DNA of 64,000 bases from CBDFGS01 sp965247255 (GCA_965247255.1 CBDFGS010000007.1:92136-156135), one strand, 5' to 3'. Shown: positions 8,156-17,308, numbered from the stretch's first letter. Numbers and translations are program-made. Notes: generated from the letters alone by a model not told the origin.

Positions 8156-9577
8156 ATGGCCGAAGTACTGGGCCGAACGTCGTTTGCTCGGCCGTCCAAC
8201 GGCTGGGACTGGCCGGCTGAGAAATCACCCGGCTTTCGCGCCACGCCGGAAGGCGCCGTTCTCGCAGCCGCCTCAGGCGAGACGGCGGAGGTCCGGGGCC
8301 CCGGGGTCCACACACGTAACGGCGACACCATCGAGCTGCGGTTTCGTCTCGCCCGAGAGTCCCTGGGCAGCTTGTCGTTCGGGTTCGACGCCGACACCCA
8401 CGAGCACGCCACCGTGGAGCTTGACTTCGAAAACGGCACGCTGTCGTTGCGCACGAGCGACTGGTCCAGTCCGCAGCCTGTCGCCACCATCCCGCACTCG
8501 ATAGAAACGGGCGAAGCGCACACGCTCCTCATCGAGAAGGTGCAGAGCGGGCCCGGCCTCATCAAGAACGCAGACATCTCGGTCTACGTCGACGGCCAGC
8601 GCCTCCTGGCCGTGGTCGGTCTCAACGTCCTCCCCGAAATGGGCGTGAAGGTCGAAGTGGCAGGCACGGAGGTGCGCCTTGATGAGTTCGTCCATCGCGG
8701 GGAGCCATCGGGGGTGCCTGAGTTCCTGCACGTGGGCGGCTGGCAAGTGCTGAATATCGAGTCGATCGAGGCGAACCTGGACTCGCTCTGCCGGGGGCTC
8801 CGGCTGGCCGCGGAACAGGGCGTGGAGCTCCTAGTCACGCCGGAGACCTCGCTCACGGGGCTCTTTCCCACCAGCCCGGTTACGACAGAACCCGGGCCCG
8901 TTGCCGAGGCCGAATCCAGGCTGAGGGGCTTCATCCGCGACCTCGACAACGCTCCCTACCTCGTGGCCGGGCTGCCCGAGTGGAGGAGCGTCACCGGCCA
9001 CGGCCTGGCGAAGACGCGATACAACATCTCGCGGGTCTATGATCCCGACGGAAAGGTCGTCTCGACGCATGCCAAGGTCCACTCCGCAGAGGAGGACTTC
9101 TGGCACGGCTACCAGCTTAACGAGTTCGAGGTGCTTGGCGTTCCGGTGTCCATGCACATCTGTCACGACCACCGCTACCCGGAGCTGTGGACCTTGCCGG
9201 TGATGTTCGGGACGCGCCTCGTGTTACACCCGTCGAACGGCGGGCGCGTCACAGGAAGCGTCGACGCGTTCGAGGCGGTCGCCAAAAGCGCCACCTCTTC
9301 GTCGCACGCCTTCTACATCCATGTCAACGGAACGGGCGGTAGCTATATCGTAGCGCCGCATCGGCGCGGCAACCTACTTGCCGTGAGTCCCGAGTGCAGT
9401 GCGGACAACCCCGACTTCCCCATGGTCGGGCCGCCTGAGGAGGGCCTGTTCCACGCCCGCATACGTGTGCATGACGCCTTCGGCTACTGGCCGGTGCGTT
9501 CCTTCCGTGCGTCAGAAGAGATCGCGGAGGCGTACGTCGCGCAGTATAAAGCGTTGGGAGGGCTTCGCCTGCCGTAA
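8156..9577 (+). CDS. Nitrilase-superfamily amidohydrolase with N-terminal beta-sandwich-like domain
   Basis: 473 residues from ATG 8156, preceded by GGAGGAG at 8144-8150. Residues ~195-460 form a carbon-nitrogen hydrolase domain with the triad Glu230 (LVTPETSLTG), Lys307 (STHAKVHS) and Cys336 (MHICHDHRYPE). The first ~185 residues are not part of that family. They are beta-rich (NGDTIELRFRL, ATVELDFENGTLSLR, ADISVYVDGQRLL) and resemble a concanavalin/LamG-like sandwich. Family enzymes hydrolyse non-peptide C-N bonds in amides or N-carbamoyl compounds. The fused domain could position a glycan or polymer substrate, which would suit the neighbours; that is inference. Confidence 0.8.
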   Translation: MAEVLGRTSFARPSNGWDWPAEKSPGFRATPEGAVLAAASGETAEVRGPGVHTRNGDTIELRFRLARESLGSLSFGFDADTHEHATVELDFENGTLSLRTSDWSSPQPVATIPHSIETGEAHTLLIEKVQSGPGLIKNADISVYVDGQRLLAVVGLNVLPEMGVKVEVAGTEVRLDEFVHRGEPSGVPEFLHVGGWQVLNIESIEANLDSLCRGLRLAAEQGVELLVTPETSLTGLFPTSPVTTEPGPVAEAESRLRGFIRDLDNAPYLVAGLPEWRSVTGHGLAKTRYNISRVYDPDGKVVSTHAKVHSAEEDFWHGYQLNEFEVLGVPVSMHICHDHRYPELWTLPVMFGTRLVLHPSNGGRVTGSVDAFEAVAKSATSSSHAFYIHVNGTGGSYIVAPHRRGNLLAVSPECSADNPDFPMVGPPEEGLFHARIRVHDAFGYWPVRSFRASEEIAEAYVAQYKALGGLRLP

Positions 9578-9637
9578 TACGCCCCGCCGCAGCCAACGCG
9601 GCCTCGTCTTGCGTTGCTGCTGCACCGCGCCGCGGCG

Positions 9638-9811
9638 TTAGCAGCCCTCGGCGTTGCCGCCGCAGATGAATATCAGCCTGAATATAAGGCCAAAGACGAG
9701 CAATAACGGGCCGACGACAAGCGAGAGAACCAAGACTATCATCGCCACCTGTCGGGCGTTCCTGAATACGCGTTTGAGCGGGCCCGGTCGTCTTCTTGTG
9801 CTCTCGTCCAT
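9638..9811 (-). CDS. Small single-span or hairpin membrane protein (57 aa)
   Basis: A reverse-strand frame from ATG 9811 to TAA 9638-9640 encodes 57 residues. A basic N-terminus (MDESTRRRPGPLKRVFRNAR) is followed by a continuous hydrophobic stretch (residues ~22-50: VAMIVLVLSLVVGPLLLVFG and onward) and a short CGGNAEGC tail. The positive-inside pattern is what a real membrane protein would show. No strong RBS is visible and no family is recognised, so chance remains possible. Confidence 0.45.
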   Translation of the reverse strand: MDESTRRRPGPLKRVFRNARQVAMIVLVLSLVVGPLLLVFGLIFRLIFICGGNAEGC

Positions 9812-10054
9812 GGGTATTCCGGACTATAGCTATGCTGTCGTCCCGGTGTCAAACGCGGGGAAGGGGCAAGACCCACATCCCCGCGACTGGGTCGTCAGGA
9901 GAGCCAGTGCGCTCAGGGACCCACCACCGCAATGTCGTGCTGAGGACTCCCCGACGAAGCATCTGGGGCGGGGCCTGCCGTGAGTGCGCGCGCTCAAGAC
10001 CCAGGGTCAGCCCCAGACGTTTCGCTGCGCTCCAGGGGTGACAGGACATCTCGC
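9812..10054. other. Spacer with no gene seen
   Basis: 243 bp between the small membrane protein and the Eis-like gene. It contains a repeat-like stretch around 10010-10050 (CCCAGACGTTTCGCTGCGCT) of the kind that recurs in intergenic DNA of environmental bacteria. No coding frame or promoter is convincing. Confidence 0.5.
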
Positions 10055-11251
10055 CTAAAACTCGTAGGGGCACCAGGGCTGTGGGTAGGCGGCGAACATA
10101 GCGTCGGCCCGCGGTAGGGCGCCGGGGGTGCGCTCTTCGACGCGGCCCGCCTGAGAGAGCGTCGTGAACCGAACGGTGCCCAAATACGTCGCAGCAAGGT
10201 CCGCGGCCGAGAGCACGAGGTCCGGCGTGGCGGTGGTCGGGCGACACTCAGCTTCGTCGGGGCCGCCGTCTACCAGGTAACTGCCGTCGTTCCAGTCGCA
10301 GAACGTGTCGCTCACCTGGATCACGAGCCGGTCGGCGCGATCGTAGCGGCGACCGGCAAGCGCCGCGGCGACGTCGACCAGACGGACCCAGATACCGTCT
10401 CGCGGCGAGCGCTCAAGCCGCCGCGGGTCGGCGAGCATCCAGGGCAATGGGTCGTCTACAGGCCGTCTGATCGCCTCCGTGGTAGTCCGCCTGTCCATGT
10501 CGAGGCAGAAGCGCCACAGGGCGGCGTTGGCCTCGTCTGTGGTTGCCATGAGCTCTCTCACGGTGAGCTTCGCCCCTTCTATGCCGTAGCTCACATAACC
10601 GTCCCAGCCGCCACCGTTCTCATACCCAACATGGAAGTACGGGCCGCGACCTTCCCGTTCGGGCTCCGGGTCGGCGGCGATTCTGTCCCACTTGGGCCCA
10701 GGCCGCTGGATAACGCCCGGCCTGCCGTCTGTAGCTCGCTCATAGACGTCCGGGAATATCTTGGTCATCTCGCTTGGCTCGACCAGCGTAAGCGTTCCTG
10801 TACTCTCGTGCGTTCGCGCGAAGGCGTTGTGCTGCCGCTCGATTCTCCAGTGCTCTTGCAGGGTGCCGATGCCGTACCCGAAACGCCCATAGATTACGCT
10901 CTCCGACGCCGTCAGCGCTGCTAGAGGTTCGCCGCTCTCGTGGGCGTCCCGGAGCTGCCGCTCCATCATCCGTGTGAGGATGCCCCGGCGGCGGTGCGTG
11001 GGTACCACCGCTACGTCATCTACGGCAGCGACGGCCAGCGCGTTTCCGGGCACCGCCATCTGGTGTGGCAAGGAGTGTGCGGTCCCAACAATCTGACTCC
11101 CGTCGAACGCGGCGAGCGACCGTTTGAGGTCGTACAAGGGCCTCTGACTTGGCGTATCGGCTTCCCGGAAGCGCCCCGACCAAGCGAGAGACTCGGCGCG
11201 GAGCCAGTCGCTGAACTCGTCCTCGATGACCGGCCTGATCTCAAGGTCCAT
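10055..11251 (-). CDS. Eis-like GNAT N-acetyltransferase
   Basis: 398 residues. The N-terminal GNAT domain shows the acetyl-CoA loop VAVVPTHRRRGILTRMM (residues ~82-98) and ASESVIYGRFGYG, a hallmark of the Eis family. A second degenerate GNAT region and a C-terminal SCP2-like domain follow (DRLVIQVSDTFCDWNDGSYLV). The protein ends in a C-terminal aromatic (PYEF) whose carboxylate is part of the active site in this family. Length matches Eis proteins (~400 aa). The start is 11 nt downstream of the enolase fragment's stop, so it was the last gene of a reverse-strand operon now interrupted by the island. Confidence 0.85.
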   Translation of the reverse strand: MDLEIRPVIEDEFSDWLRAESLAWSGRFREADTPSQRPLYDLKRSLAAFDGSQIVGTAHSLPHQMAVPGNALAVAAVDDVAVVPTHRRRGILTRMMERQLRDAHESGEPLAALTASESVIYGRFGYGIGTLQEHWRIERQHNAFARTHESTGTLTLVEPSEMTKIFPDVYERATDGRPGVIQRPGPKWDRIAADPEPEREGRGPYFHVGYENGGGWDGYVSYGIEGAKLTVRELMATTDEANAALWRFCLDMDRRTTTEAIRRPVDDPLPWMLADPRRLERSPRDGIWVRLVDVAAALAGRRYDRADRLVIQVSDTFCDWNDGSYLVDGGPDEAECRPTTATPDLVLSAADLAATYLGTVRFTTLSQAGRVEERTPGALPRADAMFAAYPQPWCPYEF

Positions 11252-11262
11252 GAACGCGCTCC

Positions 11263-12148
11263 CTATTGGTCCACTACCGAGCCGTCGATGTGGAGCCTCG
11301 TCTCTACCTCCCTTGGCACGGGCGGGTATCTCTTTGGGGCGTCGTCCGCTAGCTCCATGCCGATGCCGGGAGCGTCGGGGATGACGAGGAAGCCGTCCTC
11401 CAGCTCAAGCGGGCGCTTGACGATTTCGCTCTTGGGGGGCTCAAGCTCTCCGGTCGGATACTCCTGGATGGCGAAGTTGGGTATAGAGGCGGCGAGCTGG
11501 AGGCAGGCGGCGGTGCTCACCGGACTCAGCGGGTTGTGGGGCACCACTTCGACGTAGTGTGCCTCGGCGACGGCCGCGATTTTCTTGGTGTGCGTCAGGC
11601 CCCCCGCCAGACACACGTCGGGGCGGACGTACTGGACCGCGCCGCGCTTGAGCAACATCTCGAACTCGTGCACCGTGTGAAGGCGCTCACCGGTCGCGAT
11701 GGGAATCGAGATCTTCGCGGCGACCTGCTCCATGGCGTCCAGGTTGTCCGGCAAGACAGGGTCCTCATAGAACATCGGGTAATACGGCTCGATGCCTTTC
11801 GCCAGCGTGATCGCCTCCGCCGGCGTCAGCCTGCGATGTATCTCGACGCACAGGTCAACGTCGTCGCCCGCGGCCTCCCTGCAGGCGGCGACGGTCTCGA
11901 TGGCGTCCCGCATCTTGTCGGCGTGTGTCTTGAAGTACGGGTCCTTCCGGCTCTCGTCCAGGAAAGGGCTGAGGTGGCCCACCGCGGTGAAACCGGCCTC
12001 CCTGGCGTCCTTCACACTCTGCACCAGCTTCTCCCTCGTATCGCCGAAAACGTGGTAGTAGACGCGGGCCCTGTCACGCGTCCTGCCACCCATAAGCTGG
12101 TACACGGGGACACCGAAGTGTTTTCCCGCGATGTCCCATAGGGCTATG
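11263..12148 (-). pseudogene. Enolase-superfamily dehydratase/racemase, C-terminal part (3' half of a split gene)
   Basis: About 295 residues of a mandelate racemase/muconate lactonizing-type enzyme, entering from the island boundary as IALWDIAGKHFGVPVYQLMGG. The barrel motifs are present: VDLCVEIHRR, FYEDPVLPDN, IATGERLH, VRPDVCLAGGLT and the His region VVPHNPLSP, all usual for galactonate-dehydratase-like members. The N-terminal capping domain is absent here but lies at 39527-39778. Joining the parts across a 2-bp GA core gives 380 codons without a stop, the normal family length. Downstream the Eis-like gene follows after 11 nt. As it stands this fragment has no start or RBS of its own. Confidence 0.9.
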
Positions 12149-12171
12149 TCGATCCCCCTTTCTCAATCGAC
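12127..12171. other. attL: left boundary of the serine-integrase island
   Basis: Host gene sequence ends at 12148, the TC core (GA on the gene strand) is 12149-12150, and the island half-site is 12151-12171. The island half-site read toward the core (reverse strand) matches the right half-site at 39504-39524 in 16 of 21 positions. Replacing the island by one core copy restores the enolase reading frame. Confidence 0.8.
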
Positions 12172-12503
12172 ACCAAACGGTGCGTTACTCGTGGGCAGTG
12201 GGCCTGGGCAAACCCGAAGACAGTTCCGATGGGCCTTCCGCATAGTAGACCCAGTGTCGCCCTACCCGGTTGCGCCTACGTGGGTCGCGACCAGAGTCAT
12301 CCCATCAAGCGGAAGACGACCGACAACTGCTCCTGAAACAGTATACCCCACATTTCCCAGATCAGCCGCGTGGGTGCGTCGTAATCCGGTAAGAGTGCTG
12401 CCTATTTGAGCCGCATACCTGGGCATTATGGGCAGTGTGGGTGCTAGACTGGCCGAGCTAGCGGGTCTAGTTCTGGATACCGCAATCTCGCTGGAGGCAC
12501 CCA

Positions 12504-13835
12504 ATGGGTGAAAGCTCCGACACCCCTTTGAAGCTCCAATTCGACCGCAGAGTCCGCCTGGATTTTCGTGGCGCTACCATCACCTCGGACGCCGGACTCC
12601 TGGCATGCCGCGAGCTTGATGCCGCTCTGGGGCTCACAGAGACAGCCAACGATTATATCCATGAAAGCCGCACCGGCCGCAATGTGCAACACCCGCTGTT
12701 GCCCTTGCTCAGACAATCGGTGTATAGCCGTCTCGCTGGCTACGAGGACACCAACGACGCTGAACGGCTTGCCCAAGACCCGGCTATGCGGGTCACCGTC
12801 GGGTGGCAAGGCACTGATAAGCAGGCAGCCAGCACTAACACTATGAGCCGATTTGAGACTGAGGTGTTAACCGAAGAGGAGAACCTGGATGGGCTTGCGC
12901 GCCTGAATGTTGAGTGGGTGGACAGGGCCATGGCCCACACATCTCACCAGCGAGTTATCCTAGACATGGACAGCTCTGAAAGCCCGGTGCATGGGCAGCA
13001 AGAGGGAGTCGCCTACAACGGCCACTTCGAGTCCGTATGTTATCACCCGCTCTTCCTGTTCAACCATTTCGGAGATTGCGAAGGTGCAATGCTTCGCCCG
13101 GGCAACGTCCACAGCGCTGAGCGGTGGCGGGAGGTTCTGGAGCCAGTCGTGAAGCGATACCAGGAGAAAGGAGTCCGGCTGCTGTTCCGGGCCGATGCTG
13201 CCTTTGCCAAGCCCGAGGTGTACGAGTACCTGGAGTCAAGGGACACTGGCTACGCTATGCGGCTTCCGGCCAACGAGGTATTACAACGAAACATCTGCCA
13301 CCTACTGAAGCGGCCCGTGGGCAGGCCGCCTAAGAAGCCCGTAGTCCGGTATCACGACTTCGTTTACCAGGCCCAGAGCTGGGACATTCCCCGGCGTGTG
13401 GTCGCCAAGGTGGAGTGGCACCAGGGTGAGCTATTCCCGAGGGTCGGGTTCGTCGTCACCAACCTCAACCTACCGCCGGCAGGCGTAACCCACTACTACA
13501 ACGGGCGGGGCACGGCCGAGCAGTGGATCAAGGAAGGTAAATACGCCCTGAACTGGACGCGGCTCTCGTGTCATAGGTTCGTTGCTAACCAGGTGAGGCT
13601 GTGGCTGTTTGTGCTGGCCTACAACCTGGGCAACTTCATGAGAAGGCTGACTTTGCCAGAGTCAGTGAAACACTGGTCACTGCGAAGCGTGCAGACCAAG
13701 CTCATCAAGATGGGTGGACGTCTGGTGCGGCATGCCAGGAGGTTGGTGTTTGGGCTTGCTGAGGTGGCAGTGTCCCGGGAGGTATTCCGGCAAGTGTTGG
13801 AGCGTATCGCCGGGCTCCATCCAGCACCAGGGTAG
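12504..13835 (+). CDS. IS1380-family transposase (element A)
   Basis: 443 residues, a DDE transposase. Visible family blocks: FRGATITSDAGLLACRELD near the N-terminus, RQSVYSRLAGYEDTNDAERL, the first acidic site VILDMDSSESPVHG, the second RLLFRADAAFAKPE, and the C-terminal NGRGTAEQWIKEGKYALNWT holding the catalytic Glu. ATG 12504 follows GGAGG. The frame is complete, so this copy could be active and could mobilise the broken copy B. Confidence 0.95.
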   Translation: MGESSDTPLKLQFDRRVRLDFRGATITSDAGLLACRELDAALGLTETANDYIHESRTGRNVQHPLLPLLRQSVYSRLAGYEDTNDAERLAQDPAMRVTVGWQGTDKQAASTNTMSRFETEVLTEEENLDGLARLNVEWVDRAMAHTSHQRVILDMDSSESPVHGQQEGVAYNGHFESVCYHPLFLFNHFGDCEGAMLRPGNVHSAERWREVLEPVVKRYQEKGVRLLFRADAAFAKPEVYEYLESRDTGYAMRLPANEVLQRNICHLLKRPVGRPPKKPVVRYHDFVYQAQSWDIPRRVVAKVEWHQGELFPRVGFVVTNLNLPPAGVTHYYNGRGTAEQWIKEGKYALNWTRLSCHRFVANQVRLWLFVLAYNLGNFMRRLTLPESVKHWSLRSVQTKLIKMGGRLVRHARRLVFGLAEVAVSREVFRQVLERIAGLHPAPG

Positions 13836-15237
13836 CGATTATCCTTGAGGTCATCAGAGGTGAAGAGAGGCAACCAAGGGCGAGGTGCGTGCCCGGAGGA
13901 GTTTGAAGGGAGTGCAAACGTGGTGAAAGCCACCTCCGCTGCCTGGGGCCGCTAACTCACCACGCCGAGAGATGGTTCTGTGAGCTTGATTGGATGGTGT
14001 CGTTGTCCAGTGAAAATGTCAGTGTAATTGTTCAGTGATTATGTCAGTAGTCGTCTTCTCCAGGGGTGGTCGGGTGCCGGTCTCCTTGGGTGGTCGGCGC
14101 TCCGTTCCGTCGCTCAGCGCCCCCAGGGGGAATGAGGGGGCCTGTGGAGCCGGACGCTGTGCTGTTGACAGGGAGCAGGCCGTTGGAGCGCCGTCCGTTG
14201 CGGGCTCTGAGGGTCAGGGGGCCTGGTGGGGCCGGCTCTGCTGCCAGAGTCCTCCCCTAGTGTACGACCAGGATGGTACCATCAAGGCGCTCCTGGACCT
14301 CGACGGTGGCGCGGGCGTAGCTGGATCTGCGGTCATTAGGCAGTATCTGTATGGCGGCGCCGTTGAAGCGGACGGTGTCGTCGTTGGCCACAGTGCGGCG
14401 GTACTTGAAGCACAGTACCGAATCGAGGGAGAGGTCGGGAGGGAGTTGGCGGTAGGCGGAGTTGAGCTGAGCCGGGACGACTGCGAACTGCCGGTTGAAG
14501 CGTGTCAGGAAGTCGGCGAGCACCCGGTTGGCCTGCTCGATAGTAGTGGCTCCGGCGAGGCGCAGCTCAGAGACCAGCCGGTCCTGAAAGGTGCCCCAGA
14601 CGCGCTCTATGCGGCCCTTGGCCTGGGGGGTGTGAGCCAGGATGAGTCGAATGTCCAGCTCCTCCAGGGCCCTTGCGAACTGTGTGAGGTCACGTCTGCC
14701 GCGAAGCTGCTCCTCCAGAGTCTCGGGCTGCTTGGAGGAGCGCTGGAAGATGCCGAGTCTGTCGCTGTAGAGGGCCAGGGGGACGCCGTGGTGGTCGATG
14801 ATCTCACGGAGCATCAGCATGTAGCCATGGGTATCCTCCTGCTCTCTGAACACAGCAGCGGGGGCCGTCCCAGTGGCGTCGTCTACGGCGCCCACGAGGG
14901 TCAGATAGAGTCCTCGGCCCTGTAACCAGTCGTGCCGGCTGCCATCGACCTGCAGCAGCATTCCCTTCTGGGGATAGCGCTCCCGTCGTCTGTACCGCCT
15001 GGGCGATCTGCGTCGCCGGGGACTCGGCAGTCCCCCGGCCAACAGCACCCTCCTGACGGTGGAGCGGGACAGATCGATCCCCTCTCGCTCCGACAGCATC
15101 TCGGTCATATGGGTGTGGTTGAGGCCTGCATAAGGGCCCCTGGCCAGCTCCATCACCTTCTGCTGTGTCCTCGGGCACGTGGCGGTTGCAGGCTTCCTAC
15201 CCCTGTTCCCGTGAGCTATCGCAGCTGCTCCCTCCTT

Positions 15238-16413
15238 GTATCTTGGTTTGGGTGTGTAACAATCACTTCACTTAGGTGGATCGGGGTGCGGCAGACCGGT
15301 TTCTCCTTGGTTATGGAAGACCGCCAGAAAGCGAGGGTCGCCGCACCCCTTCCGAATAGAGCCCGAACAGTTGCCTGGGCCAACGGAGCCCGCATCTTGC
15401 AAGGACGGGCCAATAATTCGCAGGAGGTGCTGATGGAACAGGAAGCGATCTACGTAGGCATCGATGTAGCCAAGGCCCAGCTGGACGTTGCCGTCCGTCC
15501 CACGGACGACAGATGGGAGGTCTCCCATGACGATGCAGGGGTCCGGCAGCTGGTCTCGCGGCTGAAGGCCATTGAACCGGCGATGGTGCTGCTGGAGGCT
15601 TCTGGCGGCCTGGAACTGCCGCTGGTGGCTGCCCTGGCAGCCCACTCGGTGCCGGTGGTCGTCGTCAACCCCCGCCAAGTGCGGGACTTCGCCAGGGCCA
15701 CCGGGAAGCTGGCCAAGACCGACGCTCTGGACGCAGCGGTCCTGGCTCACTTCGCCGAAGCAGTCCGCCCGCCCGTGCGCCCTCTTCGAGACACCGAGAC
15801 TCAGGCCCTCAACTCCCTGGCTGCCCGCAGGCACCAGGTGATGACCATGCTGGTCTCGGAGAAGAACCGCCTGAGCTCCGCCACCATTGCCGTCCGTCCC
15901 CGCATCGAGGCTCACATTGCATGGCTCGAGCAGGAGCTGGACGATCTGGACGAGGGCCTGCGTCAGACTCTCCGTCAGAGTCCCGTATGGCGGGAGAAGG
16001 ATGACCTCCTGCGCACCGTCCCCGGCGTGGGAGAACAGCTCTCCCTCACCCTCCTGGCCCACCTGCCGGAGCTGGGCACGTTGGACCGCCGGGAGATCGC
16101 CGCCCTGGTGGGTGTGGCTCCCTTCAACCGGGACAGCGGCACGCTGCGGGGCAAACGCACCGTCTGGGGTGGACGCGCCCGGGTCCGAGCCGCCCTGTAC
16201 ATGGGAGCGTTGGTAGCCAGCCGCTTCAACCCCCTCATACGGGACTTCCACCAGCGGCTGCTGGCCGCTGGTAAGCCGAAGAAGTTGGCCCTCACAGCCT
16301 GCATGCGCAAGCTGCTCGTTATCCTCAACTCCATGCTCAAGCATCGCTCCCCCTGGTGCGACCTGACTCCGACAGTCGCCGGCCATTCCTCTTGACTTTC
16401 AAGACAGTTGCTT
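15238..16413 (+). mobile_element. IS110-family element
   Basis: About 1176 bp. Its limits are deduced from the point where the host transposase frame resumes: CTT is present at 15235-15237 and 16411-16413, and one copy suffices to restore the coding frame. There are no clear terminal inverted repeats, as expected for IS110. It is the innermost of four nested levels (island, IS1380-A, IS1202-like, IS110). Confidence 0.8.
15433..16395 (+). CDS. IS110-family DEDD transposase
   Basis: 320 residues. ATG 15433 is chosen because AGGAGGTG precedes it; the open frame upstream to 14932 runs antisense through another transposase. The N-terminal RuvC-like DEDD domain shows YVGIDVAKAQLDVAV (Asp10), VLLEASGG (Glu) and KLAKTDALDAAVLAHF (two Asp). 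The C-terminal Tnp_20 domain shows RTVPGVGEQLSLTLLAHLPE and LVGVAPFNRDSG with the conserved Ser. The frame is complete, so it is likely functional. Confidence 0.95.
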   Translation: MEQEAIYVGIDVAKAQLDVAVRPTDDRWEVSHDDAGVRQLVSRLKAIEPAMVLLEASGGLELPLVAALAAHSVPVVVVNPRQVRDFARATGKLAKTDALDAAVLAHFAEAVRPPVRPLRDTETQALNSLAARRHQVMTMLVSEKNRLSSATIAVRPRIEAHIAWLEQELDDLDEGLRQTLRQSPVWREKDDLLRTVPGVGEQLSLTLLAHLPELGTLDRREIAALVGVAPFNRDSGTLRGKRTVWGGRARVRAALYMGALVASRFNPLIRDFHQRLLAAGKPKKLALTACMRKLLVILNSMLKHRSPWCDLTPTVAGHSS

Positions 16414-16744
16414 CCTGTACGCTGCTAGCAGTCGCCACGTATGGCGCTCGCTCACTCCCATCAGCCCAGACGCCGAAGCCACCGTCACCTTGCCCTCGAT
16501 CACTCCGTTCATCACCTGGATCCTCGTCTGTTCCTTGGTCGTCAACGTCAGTCCTTTCATAGACTGACATTTTCATTGAACAGTTACGACCTGACATAAT
16601 CATTGAACATCTACAGAGCTTGATTGGATGGTTGACGGCATCCGTGAGTGATGCTACGATGGCTCTCGTCGAGGATGGTGCGTTACTTGGGTCCAGGCAG
16701 CTTGATATGGGTAATTCCGGCTAGAGCGTACGATGGAGGTAGCT

Positions 16745-17308
16745 ATGATCTTCAGATACAAACGCGGGCTTCCAATGTTCTTACTCCTCTGGATGTTGTG
16801 CACGCTGACCTTCGCGAACCAAAGCTTCGCTGGCTCGCAGCCGACCCTCTCGTCATTGCTCTCGGATGATAGCTGGCAGCAGTTCCAAGAGCTGACACCG
16901 GCCGTACAGTCTGTAATTCGCGACAGCATGCTTCCGCAGGTCTTGAAGAAGGTTCCGGCTGAGAGCCAGCAAGCAGCAATGGAGAGCATCACAAGAGTTA
17001 CACACGAGCAAAATTCCGGTGGCGGAATATTCGCTGGAAGAGGGGGATGGATGTACGGCGTGGATCTCGCATTAGGATCCACGATCGGCTGGACCGCAAA
17101 TACGACACAAAAGGACTGGATGCACGTGGACATGGAGTTTGAAACACCATATTCCTGGCGGGACGTGGACTCCTGTAGCAATTGCTATAGTGCCATCGCT
17201 TGGCTGCCTAAACCCGCAGGACCCGGCTACTACAACTTAACTGGGAAACACCAAGGCCAATATCCAGTTTGGGGACGTCTCAGCTTCGATACGGGATGGG
17301 TTGAATAG
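16745..17308 (+). CDS. Secreted protein of unknown family, cargo of the IS1380 A/B pair
   Basis: 187 residues from ATG 16745, with GGAGGT 4 nt upstream. A signal peptide is clear: KR near the N-terminus, a hydrophobic core PMFLLLWMLCTLTF and a cleavage-like ANQSFA-G. The next ~60 residues (LSSLLSDDSWQQFQELTPAV ... VLKKVPAESQQAAMESITRV) match a module that repeats in the 478-residue neighbour. The C-terminal part has CSNC and aromatic-rich segments (WMHVDMEFETPYSWRD) unlike anything I recognise. It is the first gene inside element A's right end, about 25 bp from the IS boundary. Confidence 0.7.
   Translation: MIFRYKRGLPMFLLLWMLCTLTFANQSFAGSQPTLSSLLSDDSWQQFQELTPAVQSVIRDSMLPQVLKKVPAESQQAAMESITRVTHEQNSGGGIFAGRGGWMYGVDLALGSTIGWTANTTQKDWMHVDMEFETPYSWRDVDSCSNCYSAIAWLPKPAGPGYYNLTGKHQGQYPVWGRLSFDTGWVE

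Larger units (their letters stand above)
14257..16560 (-). pseudogene. IS1202/ISNCY-like DDE transposase, split by IS110
   Basis: The N-terminal 49 codons lie at 16560..16414 (MKGLTLTTKEQTRIQVMNGV..., a helix-turn-helix) and the rest at 15237..14257. Removing the IS110 copy restores a 375-residue frame (376 codons) through AAYRKEGAAAIAHGNRGRKP. The integrase-like core shows LLQVDGSRHDWL (first Asp), VPLALYSDRLGIF (second Asp) and KGRIERVWGTFQDRL (Glu). The gene is non-functional as interrupted; the downstream frame alone would give a 299-residue protein lacking the first DNA-binding helices. Confidence 0.85.
13999..16615 (-). mobile_element. IS1202/ISNCY-like element inserted in IS1380-A, with 17-bp target duplication
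   Basis: The 17-bp sequence GAGCTTGATTGGATGGT occurs at 13982-13998 and 16616-16632 and is present once in copy B, so it is a target-site duplication. The ends share inverted motifs of the form TGTTCAATGAAAATGTCAG. Such a long duplication fits the ISTde1 group of IS1202-like elements (recollection). Length without the internal IS110 is 1441 bp. Its transposase is split. Confidence 0.8.
12347..16720 (+). mobile_element. IS1380-family element A (interrupted by an IS1202-like element)
   Basis: Terminal inverted repeats are CCCACATTTCCCAGATC at 12347 and the reverse of GATATGGGTAATTCCGG ending at 16720 (12 of 17 match). Without the 2.6-kb insertion the element is about 1.74 kb, normal for IS1380. 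The transposase is intact. Element B (19183-23678) is a near-identical copy in inverse orientation, so A and B bracket a 2.46-kb cargo segment. No target duplication is obvious at its outer ends. Confidence 0.85.

Noticed and set aside
9654..9983. 109-codon + strand frame
   Set aside because: Its translation is not protein-like and it overlaps the more convincing reverse-strand small membrane protein.
12131..12409. 92-codon + strand frame at the left island end
   Set aside because: No RBS or family features; it crosses the att core and is antisense to the enolase fragment.
14932..15432. N-terminal extension of the IS110 transposase frame back to 14932
   Set aside because: It runs antisense through the IS1202-like transposase. 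The IS110 start at 15433 has an RBS and the correct DEDD N-terminus.
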